NCBI GenBank assembly: GCA_937951875.1 | Contig: CALGAN010000084.1 | Location: 1-32,301, forward strand | Length of the DNA stretch: 32,301 nucleotides | Direction of reading: 5' to 3' | Origin: an uncultured Alkalilimnicola sp. | Lineage (GTDB): Bacteria > Pseudomonadota > Gammaproteobacteria > Nitrococcales > AK92 | In this document: positions 15,283 through 22,091 of the stretch, piece by piece | How positions within the stretch are numbered: position 1 is the stretch's first letter | Layout: every line of letters begins with the position of its first letter | The notes under the pieces: generated by a model | The model's input: only the letters and a program-made list of their open reading frames with translations | Told to the model about the DNA's origin: nothing | Databases searched by the model: none | Made by a program: the position numbers and the translations under genes

Positions 15283-16322
15283 GGCTGCGCCACCACCCAG
15301 CGACCGTCGGGAATCTCGCCGGTCAGCGTGCGCAGGAACGCCACGATCAGCGTCACGTCCTCGGCCGATAGCGTCCGCCCTAGTTGATACCGGCCCATGA
15401 TGGCGACCGCCTCCTCCAGCGTCGCCACCGAGCCGTCGTGGAAATACGGCGCGGTCAAAGCCACGTTGCGCAAACTCGGAACTTTGAATACGTAGCGGTC
15501 GGCGTCCAGGCCAGTCACCTGGTAGCGGCCGTAGTCGACCTCCGCCGGCTCGTCGCCGCGATCGGCGAAATAGTCGCCCATGATGCCGAAACGCTGGAAC
15601 ATGTTGCCACCGATATTCATGCCCTGGTGGCAGCTCACGCAGCCGTAGGCCTTGAAGCGCTCGTAGCCGGCGCGGGCGGTGTCGTCGATGGCATCGTGCT
15701 CACCCAGCAAATAACGGTCGAAGGGCGCGTTCGGCGTAACCAGCGTCTGCTGATAGCGAACCAGCGCGTCCTTGACGCTGGCGACGTCGATCCCTTGCGG
15801 ATAGAGCGCCAGAAAACGCTCCCGGTACTCCGGGATCGCCGACAACCGGGCGATCACTTCCGGCCAGCTGCTTCCCAGCTCCGCCGGATCGTGCAGCGGT
15901 CCGTCGATCTGCTCCGCCAGGGTGGAGGCCCGCCCATCCCAGAACTGAGCGACGTTGAGCGCGACGTTGAAGATGCTCGGTGCGTTGCGCTTGCCCGGCG
16001 CGCCCCCTACGCCCACCGACTTAGGACGGCCGTCGCCGCCGCCCAGCGTGAGCGAATGGCAGCTGGCGCAGGAGACGGTGCCGTCGCGGGACAACCGCGG
16101 GTCGTGGAACAGGCGTTCGCCGAGCGCCGCCCGCTCCGGCTCGGACGCGGGCTGCAGCGGCCACAACGGCCTGATCGGCTCGCTGGCGGTCGACGCCGAG
16201 GCGAATGAACCGATGGTCGTGCGCGTCGTCTTCGGCGACGGTTCGCGTCCGCTCAGAACGACCAGCGCAATTGCCACTGCCGCCAGCAGAAACGAGCCAA
16301 GAAAATGGAATGTGCCCCGCAT
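15279..16322 (-). CDS. Di-haem cytochrome c peroxidase (CcpA/MauG family)
   Basis: 347 residues. Residues 1-25 form a signal sequence or membrane anchor (FLLAAVAIALVVLSG). Two CxxCH haem sites are present, CASCH (85-89) and CVSCH (228-232), along with WDGRASTLAEQ (128-138) and PYFHDGSVATLEEAV near the end, all usual in periplasmic di-haem peroxidases that reduce hydrogen peroxide with electrons from cytochrome c. An N-terminal Ser/Thr-rich linker (about 31-48) suggests anchoring. The ATG at 16322 has no Shine-Dalgarno. A TATCAT -10 and an FNR-like box lie directly upstream, so the mRNA may be nearly leaderless. The gene overlaps the GGDEF-EAL gene start by four bases, forming one operon. Confidence 0.9.
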   Translation of the reverse strand: MRGTFHFLGSFLLAAVAIALVVLSGREPSPKTTRTTIGSFASASTASEPIRPLWPLQPASEPERAALGERLFHDPRLSRDGTVSCASCHSLTLGGGDGRPKSVGVGGAPGKRNAPSIFNVALNVAQFWDGRASTLAEQIDGPLHDPAELGSSWPEVIARLSAIPEYRERFLALYPQGIDVASVKDALVRYQQTLVTPNAPFDRYLLGEHDAIDDTARAGYERFKAYGCVSCHQGMNIGGNMFQRFGIMGDYFADRGDEPAEVDYGRYQVTGLDADRYVFKVPSLRNVALTAPYFHDGSVATLEEAVAIMGRYQLGRTLSAEDVTLIVAFLRTLTGEIPDGRWVVAQP

Positions 16323-16331
16323 GATGCTGGC

Positions 16332-16374
16332 ATGATAGTTCTCTGGCCGACAGCACCAATTTGACGCCGGTCAA
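16332..16374 (-). promoter_or_regulatory. FNR/FixK-type promoter of the peroxidase operon
   Basis: TTGACGCCGGTCAA at 16361-16374 is an exact TTGAC-N4-GTCAA repeat. On the minus strand a TATCAT -10 hexamer occupies 16337-16332. If transcription starts at 16326 the box is centred at -41.5, the classical class II FNR position. The start would then be only four bases before the peroxidase ATG. The geometry is read directly; control by an FNR/Anr-type protein is inferred. Confidence 0.65.
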
Positions 16375-16376
16375 GG

Positions 16377-16407
16377 CCGCCGCCGGCCGTCATGCGGCCG
16401 GCGGCGG
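16377..16407 (-). terminator. Terminator hairpin of cysK
   Basis: Perfect 13-bp arms, CCGCCGCCGGCCG (16377-16389) and its complement at 16395-16407, enclose a TCATG loop 25 nt past the cysK stop. There is no T run. The FNR-like box of the peroxidase operon begins 3 nt beyond it, so the hairpin also insulates that promoter from cysK. Confidence 0.65.
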
Positions 16408-16432
16408 TTCCAAGGCAGCGCGATCGTTTCGC

Positions 16433-17401
16433 TTAGGGCTGGTTTTCCAGATCCCCGAACATCCCCGCGAACAAGGGGCTGGACAGGTAGCGTTCGCCGG
16501 AGTCGGGCAGAATCACCACGATGGTCTTGTCCCGGTAGGCCTCCTCGGCGGCGATGCGCAGCGCCGCGGCGGCGGCGGCACCGCCGGATATGCCGACCAG
16601 GATGCCCTCCTCGCGCATCAGCCGGTGCGCGGTGGCGATGGCCTCGTCGGCGTCCACCCGCTCGACCCGGTCGACCAGGGTCAGATCCAGGTTCTTGGGC
16701 ACGAAACCAGCGCCGATGCCTTGAATCCGGTGCGGGCTGGGCTTGACCTCCTCGCCGGCCAGCGTCTGGGTGATCACCGGCGACTCGGCCGGCTCCACCG
16801 CCACGCTGAGCACGTTCTTGCCGCGGGTGCGCTTGAGGTAGCGGCTGACGCCGGTAATGGTGCCGCCCGTGCCGACGCCGGCCACCACCACGTCCACCGC
16901 GCCGTCGGTGTCGTCCCAGATCTCGGGACCGGTGGTACGCTCGTGGATGGCCGGATTGGCGGGATTGTCGAACTGCTGCAGCATCACGTAACGCTCGGGA
17001 TCGCTGGCGAGGATCTCCTCGGCCTTGGCGATCGCGCCCTTCATGCCCTTGGCGGGTTCGGTCAGCACCAGCTTGGCGCCCAGGGCCTTGAGCAGTTTGC
17101 GCCGCTCCAGGCTCATGCTGGCCGGCATGGTGAGGGTGACCGGATAGCCGCGGGCGGCGCCGACGTATGCCAAGGCGATACCAGTGTTGCCACTGGTGGG
17201 CTCGACGATCTCCTTGCCGGGACCGAGCAGCCCTTGACGCTCGGCCTCCCAGATCATGCTGGCGCCGATGCGGTCCTTGACCGAGTACGCCGGATTGCGG
17301 CCCTCGATCTTGGCGAGCACGTTGCCCTTGCTTAGGCGGTGCAGCCGCACCAGCGGCGTGTTTCCGATAGCGAGCGAGTTATCGTCGAAAATTCTGGCCA
17401 T
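16433..17401 (-). CDS. cysK: Cysteine synthase A (O-acetylserine sulfhydrylase)
   Basis: 322 residues, almost identical in length to E. coli CysK. PLP-binding Lys42 lies in NPAYSVKDR, the substrate loop SGNTG at 70-74, the phosphate-binding glycine loop in VGTGGTITG, and VGISGGAAAAA closes the PLP site. It makes cysteine from O-acetylserine and sulfide. ATG at 17401 has GGAGG at 7-nt spacing; the frame stays open to 17863, but that upstream part is the wrong frame of the DUF488 gene. It lies 71 nt after DUF488 on the same strand and could share its transcript. A strong hairpin follows it. Confidence 0.94.
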   Translation of the reverse strand: MARIFDDNSLAIGNTPLVRLHRLSKGNVLAKIEGRNPAYSVKDRIGASMIWEAERQGLLGPGKEIVEPTSGNTGIALAYVGAARGYPVTLTMPASMSLERRKLLKALGAKLVLTEPAKGMKGAIAKAEEILASDPERYVMLQQFDNPANPAIHERTTGPEIWDDTDGAVDVVVAGVGTGGTITGVSRYLKRTRGKNVLSVAVEPAESPVITQTLAGEEVKPSPHRIQGIGAGFVPKNLDLTLVDRVERVDADEAIATAHRLMREEGILVGISGGAAAAAALRIAAEEAYRDKTIVVILPDSGERYLSSPLFAGMFGDLENQP

Positions 17402-17472
17402 GATCTCTCCTCCGCGTCGGCGAATCGCCGCGATCATAACAGGCCGAAGGGGGGCGCCGACACGGGCCGCGC

Positions 17473-17859
17473 TCAGCGGATCGCCGCGCCGCGGGCCTCC
17501 AGCAGCCGACGCAGCAGCGAGCGATGACAGCGCTCCTCGTTCTCGCAGTAGCAGCCGATCGAGAAGTCGGCCTGGTGGGACAGCGCCGCCAGCAAGTCCA
17601 GATCGCGGCTGGGCTCGGGCGCCTTCATCTCGGCGAGGAAGCGGCGCGTGAAGGTCTTCCAGGCCTTGTCGTCGCCGTGGGTCAGCCTCTCCTTCAGCAG
17701 TGCCTCGCTGGGCGCCAGGTTGGGGAACCAGACGTCGTAGAAATCGCGCGCGGCGATCTCCTCCTTGCGCACCCCACGCGGCGGGCGCCGCACCGTGCCG
17801 ATGCGCAGTCCTTCGCCCTCGAGCCGAGGCGTGCCCAGTCTGACCACCCTGATCGCCAT
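17473..17859 (-). CDS. DUF488 family protein
   Basis: 128 residues of the DUF488 family: an N-terminal strand AIRVVRLGTPR, FYDVWFPNLAPSEALL in the middle, and a C-terminal GCYCENEERCHRSLL with the Cys/His cluster typical of this family. The function is not established; the Cys/His region suggests a metal or nucleic-acid role, but nothing here proves it. ATG at 17859 has GGGAGG five bases upstream and starts at the family boundary; an ATG six codons earlier (17877) lacks a site. It sits between an MscS-like channel gene, 106 nt upstream, and cysK, 71 nt downstream, all on the minus strand. Confidence 0.85.
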   Translation of the reverse strand: MAIRVVRLGTPRLEGEGLRIGTVRRPPRGVRKEEIAARDFYDVWFPNLAPSEALLKERLTHGDDKAWKTFTRRFLAEMKAPEPSRDLDLLAALSHQADFSIGCYCENEERCHRSLLRRLLEARGAAIR

Positions 17860-17965
17860 CCATACCTCCCGCGTCATCGCCGCACCCGGGCCATGTTAGG
17901 GCCTGGACAAGGATGATGCTTGTAGGTGCGCCGCACGGCGATTTCCAGCCGCGCCGCCCGAGCGC

Positions 17966-18835
17966 TCAGGCTTGGGGCGTCTCCGCCGGGGGAGCGGGCT
18001 GCTGCGCCTCCGCGGCGCGACTGAACTCGAGGTAGCGGCGCAGGATTTCCTGCTCGGTGCGGCCCTTCTGCTTGGCCGGCGCCGGGAAGCGCACCAGCAG
18101 CGTGATCTCGTCGGGCTTGTGCAGCTGCAAGGTCACGCGCGGATCGACCGAGGGCACGTCGATGCCCTGGCGCCGGCCGATGCGCTCGATGTGGCGCCGT
18201 GCCGAAACCATGAATTGACCGCAGACCTCGTTGGCCGCGCGCAGCAGCAGCTGCTCGGCGCGCCGCCAGTCGTCCTTGCGGCTGAGCGGCACGGCTATGG
18301 TGTGCAGCACGTAATCCTCGGTGAAGCTTTCGTTGACCACCGGCTCGGTGAGGAACACCGAGTTCGGCAGCACCACCGCCCGCCCGGTGTACTGGTGGGT
18401 GAGCTTCTCCGGGCCGATTTCGAGGATGGTGGTAGTCAGCATGGTCAGATCGATGACGTCGCCGCGGATGTTCTTCACCTCGATGCGGTCGCCGATGCTG
18501 AACGAACCCATGCTGGAGCGCAGGAAACCGCCGGTCACGCACATGATCAGCTCCTTGGTGACCAGCACGATGGCCATGGCGAAACCGACCACCGACAGCG
18601 CGAGGGTGCGCAGCTGCGCGGCCCACAGTACCACCAGCAGGAACAGCGCCAGCAGGATGGCGACGTTGCGCGCCATCACCAGCCAGCGCCGGCGCGTCTC
18701 CGGCGTCGGCCATTCGGCGTGACGGATGGCGGCGGCGGCGAAGCGGTGGGCGACGGCGACGGTCGCCACCAGCAGCACGCTGCTGAACAACTTGCCGACG
18801 GTCGAGTGCTCGCTCAGAAGCGCGATGAAATCCAC
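17966..18835 (-). CDS. MscS-family mechanosensitive ion channel
   Basis: 289 residues. Three hydrophobic segments occur at about 12-35, 52-75 and 78-105, the last being the pore-lining helix followed by the beta domain (FSIGDRIEVKNIRGDVIDL, residues about 114-132), where MscS proteins carry their GDxI motif. A soluble C-terminal vestibule ends in a Pro/Ala-rich tail. These channels open under membrane tension and release solutes during osmotic downshock. The start is probably GTG at 18835, with AAGGAGG five bases upstream; TTG at 18838 is too close to that site. The gene is divergent from the HIT gene. Channel identity is strong; substrate and gating properties are not readable. Confidence 0.85.
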   Translation of the reverse strand: MDFIALLSEHSTVGKLFSSVLLVATVAVAHRFAAAAIRHAEWPTPETRRRWLVMARNVAILLALFLLVVLWAAQLRTLALSVVGFAMAIVLVTKELIMCVTGGFLRSSMGSFSIGDRIEVKNIRGDVIDLTMLTTTILEIGPEKLTHQYTGRAVVLPNSVFLTEPVVNESFTEDYVLHTIAVPLSRKDDWRRAEQLLLRAANEVCGQFMVSARRHIERIGRRQGIDVPSVDPRVTLQLHKPDEITLLVRFPAPAKQKGRTEQEILRRYLEFSRAAEAQQPAPPAETPQA

Positions 18836-19035
18836 CAAAGCCTCCTTCTACCCGAGCGGCGCGTCCCATCATGCGGATGGAGCTTAAGCCCCGTCCAAGC
18901 ACCGGCCGGACCACCGATGATGCCCCATGATCGCCGCGGCGTATGCCGACTACGCCGGAAATGCACTAATGTATTGCACCCGTCCGAACGACTGCACGTC
19001 CGGCTCACACCCAGCATTCAGGAGGAGTTCATTGC

Positions 19036-19461
19036 ATGACCACGCCCCGTGACACCGACTGCGTCTTCTGCCGCATCATCGCCCGCGACCTGCCGGCCGC
19101 GGTAGTGTACGAGGACGACCGGGTGATCGCCTTCCTCGACGCCTTCCCCTCCTCCGAGGGGCATACGCTGGTGGTGCCGAAGGCGCACCATCGCGACATC
19201 CTGGACACCCCGGCGGAGGATCTGCAGGCCGTGGCGGTGGTGGCCAAGCGCGTAGCGCTGGCGCAGCGGAAAGCGCTCAAGCCGGACGGGCACGGCGTGG
19301 CGCAGTTCAACGGCAAGGCCGCCGGCCAGACCGTGTTCCACTACCACATGCACGTGGTGCCGCGCTGGGAAGGCCAGAACATGAACATCCACGGCCGCAC
19401 CCAGGCGCCGATCGAGCAGCTGCAGGCGGTGGCCGCCAAGATCCGCGAGGCGTTCGAGTAA
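19036..19461 (+). CDS. HIT family nucleotide hydrolase/transferase
   Basis: 141 residues. The histidine triad reads HYHMHVV in QTVFHYHMHVVPRW (about residues 99-112). The N-terminal CVFCRII carries the Cys pair seen in many zinc-binding HIT proteins, and GHTLVVPKAHH is the typical middle strand. Members hydrolyse adenosine phosphoramidates, dinucleotides or AMP conjugates in the cytoplasm. ATG at 19036 has AGGAGGAG eight bases upstream. It is monocistronic, divergent from mscS, and followed by a hairpin. The exact substrate is open; the size and motif suit the Hint/HinT-like branch. Confidence 0.9.
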   Translation: MTTPRDTDCVFCRIIARDLPAAVVYEDDRVIAFLDAFPSSEGHTLVVPKAHHRDILDTPAEDLQAVAVVAKRVALAQRKALKPDGHGVAQFNGKAAGQTVFHYHMHVVPRWEGQNMNIHGRTQAPIEQLQAVAAKIREAFE

Positions 19462-19474
19462 GCCGCCCTCGCGC

Positions 19475-19500
19475 GGCCGGCCGGTGGCGCACGGCCGGCC
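19475..19500 (+). terminator. Hairpin after the HIT gene
   Basis: Perfect 9-bp arms, GGCCGGCCG (19475-19483) and CGGCCGGCC (19492-19500), enclose an 8-nt loop 13 nt past the HIT stop. No T tract follows. Confidence 0.55.
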
Positions 19501-19635
19501 CGCCAACATTTCCCACGCGATCCCCCGATACGGGCGAGGCGGCCAACGCTTCGCCCGAGCTTCAGCGCCGCCGGCACCGCGTTACCGGCGAGCCGTTACC
19601 TATCTGTCATCGCCGCCGACTACACTTCTAGCGAT

Positions 19636-19659
19636 CCGGTCGCCGCCGGCGGTGACCGG
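19636..19659. promoter_or_regulatory. 24-bp near-perfect palindrome upstream of the DUF4412 gene
   Basis: CCGGTCGCCGCC (19636-19647) is followed directly by GGCGGTGACCGG (19648-19659), a dyad with one mismatched pair. A TACACT -10-like hexamer at 19621-19626 puts a start site near 19633, so the palindrome would fall at the very beginning of the transcript, 48 nt before the ATG. It could be an operator or a 5' mRNA hairpin. Confidence 0.45.
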
Positions 19660-19707
19660 CTTTGCCAATAACGACAAGCTATTCACACCTGACCCGGGAG
19701 ATTTGCT

Positions 19708-20304
19708 ATGCGTTGGCGTGCTCTATCCGCGGGCGTCGTTCTGGCGGCGCTGGGCCTTGGCAGCGTCAGTGCCGCCGGCCTGCCGCAGGCCTCCGTGCAG
19801 TATTCGGCGGTTCGCATCGTGGAAGCCGGCGGGGAGAAGATCACCAGCCAGGTCTATTACGGCGGCAACGGCAAGGAGCGCTCGGAAACCGACATGGGCC
19901 GGACGAAGATGATCATGATCGTCCGCCCCGACAAGGGGATGGCCTGGGTGGTCATGCCCTCGGAGCGCATGTACCAGGAACTGGACGTCAAGCACGCCTC
20001 TCAGCATGTCGGCGTCGCCTCGCCCGACGACGATGTCGAAATCCAGAAGGTCGGCAGCGACACGGTCGAGGGCATGGCCACCACGCGCTACAAGATCATC
20101 CGCAAGGACCGGCGCGAGGGCGGCTTCGTCTGGCTGAGCAAGGACAACATCCCGGTGAAGCTGGAAGTGCTCGACGACAGCGACGGCGAGGCGACCAAGG
20201 TCACGGTCACCCTGAAGAACATCAAGCTCGGCAAGCAGGATCCGGCCCTGTTCGAGCTGCCGACCGGCTACCGGCGCATTCCGGCCTTCTTCTCCGGCCA
20301 GTGA
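19708..20304 (+). CDS. Exported DUF4412-like protein
   Basis: 198 residues. Residues 1-23 form a signal peptide (LSAGVVLAALGLGSVSAAG). The mature part is rich in short beta strands, such as TSQVYYGGNGKERSETDMG, MIMIVRPDKGMAWVVMP and GFVWLSKDNIPVKLEVL, which resembles DUF4412 and the LolA-like half-barrel of lipid carriers. It is probably periplasmic or surface-exposed. ATG at 19708 has GGGAG seven bases upstream. Its last 83 nt are overlapped on the opposite strand by the next reading frame. A lipid- or lipoprotein-related role is suggested only by the fold resemblance. Confidence 0.7.
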   Translation: MRWRALSAGVVLAALGLGSVSAAGLPQASVQYSAVRIVEAGGEKITSQVYYGGNGKERSETDMGRTKMIMIVRPDKGMAWVVMPSERMYQELDVKHASQHVGVASPDDDVEIQKVGSDTVEGMATTRYKIIRKDRREGGFVWLSKDNIPVKLEVLDDSDGEATKVTVTLKNIKLGKQDPALFELPTGYRRIPAFFSGQ

Positions 20305-20563
20305 CGCGGGCGGACGGCGGGGGTACGCCGCGCAGCGCCAGGGCCAGCCGCTCGGCGGCCTCGTAGAGCCGGGGCTCGCCCCGCCGCGCGGCGTGCTCCA
20401 CCGCCTGTTCCACCGCCTCGCGCAGCCTGTCCACGTCCCACCAGAGTTCGCCGGGGCTGAGCGGCTGACCGGTGTAGCGGCGAAAAGCCGCGGCGAACTC
20501 GTCCATGACCTGCAGGGTGTGGGCGGACTCGACCCTGAGTCTTGCACGCTCGTTACTGATCAT
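20222..20563 (-). CDS. Small protein of unknown function, overlapping DUF4412 gene
   Basis: 113 residues, not recognised. ATG at 20563 has GGAGGG nine bases upstream, which supports real translation. The first 82 or so residues look like a normal small helical protein with an acidic and amphipathic pattern (MDEFAAAFRRYTGQPL, GELWWDVDRLREAVEQAVE). From about residue 83 the composition becomes Arg/Pro/Gly-rich, and from about residue 87 it runs antisense across the end of the DUF4412 gene, so this tail looks like readthrough past an older stop. No signal peptide or membrane helix is seen. It could be a regulator or toxin/antitoxin-sized protein, but there is no direct evidence. Confidence 0.55.
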   Translation of the reverse strand: MISNERARLRVESAHTLQVMDEFAAAFRRYTGQPLSPGELWWDVDRLREAVEQAVEHAARRGEPRLYEAAERLALALRGVPPPSARVTGRRRRPECAGSRSAARTGPDPACRA

Positions 20564-20627
20564 TGCCGGCGTCCCTCCGTTTGCGACGAAGGGCAGTCTA
20601 GGTAGGGAATGTGACCGGTTCGCGGAG

Positions 20628-20655
20628 GGCCGGTGTCATCGCGGTGACACCGGCC
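20628..20655 (-). terminator. Hairpin after the PQQ-type dehydrogenase gene
   Basis: Perfect 11-bp arms, GGCCGGTGTCA (20628-20638) and TGACACCGGCC (20645-20655), enclose a 6-nt loop nine nt past the dehydrogenase stop. It lacks a T run but is stable and well placed. Confidence 0.65.
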
Positions 20656-20664
20656 TCGGCCCGT

Positions 20665-21822
20665 TCACGGCACGGGCCGCAGGCGCAGGATCGGCGCCGA
20701 ATCCTCGTCCACCAGCACGTACAGCAGACCGTCCGGTCCCTGCACCACGTCGCGAATGCGGTAGCCTTCGTCGACCAGCAGCCGCTCCTCGGCCACCACC
20801 CGCTCGCCGTCCAGCGTCAGACGCGCCAGATGCCGCCCCGCCAGGGCACTCACGAACAAATTGCCGCGCCATTGCGGAAAGGCCTCGCCGGTGTAGAAGG
20901 TGATGCCCGAGGGCGCGATCGACGGCGTCCAGTAATGCACCGGCTGTTCCATGCCCGCCATCTCGGTCGGACCGATCGTGCCGCCACCGTATTCCTGGCC
21001 GTGGGTGATGATCGGCCAGCCGTAGTTCCTGCCCGGCTCGGGCAGATTGAGCTCATCGCCGCCCTGCGGACCGTGCTCGCTGAGCCACAGGCGGCCGCTG
21101 ACCGGATGCACGGCCAGCCCCTGGATGTTGCGGTGGCCGTAGCTGTAGATGGCCGGCTGCGCGTCGCTGCGGCCGACGAAAGGATTGTCGGCCGGGATGG
21201 TGCCGTCGTCGTTGAGACGGATCAGCTTGCCGTTGTGATCGCGCAGATCCTGCGCGCGCTGGCGCTCGCCACGCTCCCCCAGCCCCAGGAACAGATGGCC
21301 CTGCCAATCGAAGGCGATGCGCCCGCCGAAATGCTCGCCGCTGGCACCATACGGTGTGGCGCGGAACAGCACCTGGAAGTCGACGAGCCGGCCATCCTGC
21401 AGCCGCCCGCGGCCCAGCTCGGTGCCGACGCCGTCCGCGCCCTGCGCGCTGTAGCTGAGATACACCCAGCCGTTGTCGGCGAAACGCGGGTGCAGCGCCA
21501 GCCCCAGCAGACCGCCCTGCCCCAGCGCCACGATCGGCGGCAGACCAGAGATCTCGGCGCGCTGCCCGCTGGCGGGATCGATCAGGTTCAAACGTCCCGG
21601 CCGCTCGCTCACCAGCATCCGGCCGTCGGGCAGAAACACCAGACTCCAGGGATGCTCCAGCCCCGTCGCCACGGTCTCGACCTGCACGCCACGCGGCTGG
21701 GGCGGCGGCGCTTCCGCCGAGCCGTCATTGCCACCGCTGCTGCTGCCGCCACCACCGCCGCCGCAGGCAGCCGCGAACAGACCAAGACTCAAAGCCAGGA
21801 TTACCGAAAACTGCCGATCCAT
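20665..21822 (-). CDS. PQQ-dependent aldose sugar dehydrogenase, lipoprotein
   Basis: 385 residues of the soluble-glucose-dehydrogenase/YliI family, a six-bladed propeller that binds pyrroloquinoline quinone and calcium. Motifs include GLEHPWSLVFLPDGRMLVSE near residue 54, GEHFGGRIAFD, GHRNIQGLAVHP, EHGPQGGDELN and NYGWPIITHGQEY. Residues 1-20 are a lipoprotein signal with lipobox AAAC (Cys20), then a Gly/Ser-rich flexible linker (21-36); residue 2 after Cys is Gly, so outer-membrane sorting is expected. It would oxidise aldoses at the cell surface or in the periplasm. ATG at 21822 has AAGGA nearby. PQQ synthesis genes are not in this window. Confidence 0.88.
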   Translation of the reverse strand: MDRQFSVILALSLGLFAAACGGGGGGSSSGGNDGSAEAPPPQPRGVQVETVATGLEHPWSLVFLPDGRMLVSERPGRLNLIDPASGQRAEISGLPPIVALGQGGLLGLALHPRFADNGWVYLSYSAQGADGVGTELGRGRLQDGRLVDFQVLFRATPYGASGEHFGGRIAFDWQGHLFLGLGERGERQRAQDLRDHNGKLIRLNDDGTIPADNPFVGRSDAQPAIYSYGHRNIQGLAVHPVSGRLWLSEHGPQGGDELNLPEPGRNYGWPIITHGQEYGGGTIGPTEMAGMEQPVHYWTPSIAPSGITFYTGEAFPQWRGNLFVSALAGRHLARLTLDGERVVAEERLLVDEGYRIRDVVQGPDGLLYVLVDEDSAPILRLRPVP

Positions 21823-21887
21823 AGCACTTTCCTTGTCGATGCCGCGGGCGCTGCCGCGCGGCGGTCGCTATCGTGCGGAATCCAGGC

Positions 21888-21909
21888 GCTGGCCGGCAGC
21901 GCGGCCAGC
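21888..21909. other. Hairpin in the divergent gap before the AEC transporter
   Basis: GCTGGCCG (21888-21895) and CGGCCAGC (21902-21909) are perfect 8-bp arms around GCAGCG. The 269-nt gap 21823-22091 also holds two imperfect copies of a TGCGGAAT-led element and a -10-like TAGAAT at 22054-22059 for the + strand gene. The function of the hairpin is unknown. Confidence 0.3.
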
Positions 21910-22091
21910 CGTGTTCGTTGCGGAATGCGGGCGGGAGGACCGCGTTCGTCGTGTTCCCGTTCGGAGCGGCTCCCGCGCGTTCTTCAAATGGGGGAAAGTT
22001 AAATATTCTCAAAGGCTGCGACGCAGGCTTGCTCGCCTGGCGGGCGAAGACCGTAGAATGGCGGCGCCCCGCCAACCACTCGACGACCTGC

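Noticed and set aside
12637..15387. 916-codon + strand frame opposite the GGDEF-EAL gene
   Set aside because: Composition (Gln, His, Arg, Ala, Val rich) is typical of an antisense shadow; the minus frame has intact GGDEF and EAL motifs.
16433..17863. A single 476-codon frame covering cysK and the DUF488 region
   Set aside because: The part upstream of 17401 is a wrong-frame reading of the DUF488 gene. cysK has its own GGAGG and ATG at 17401 and matches the family length from there.
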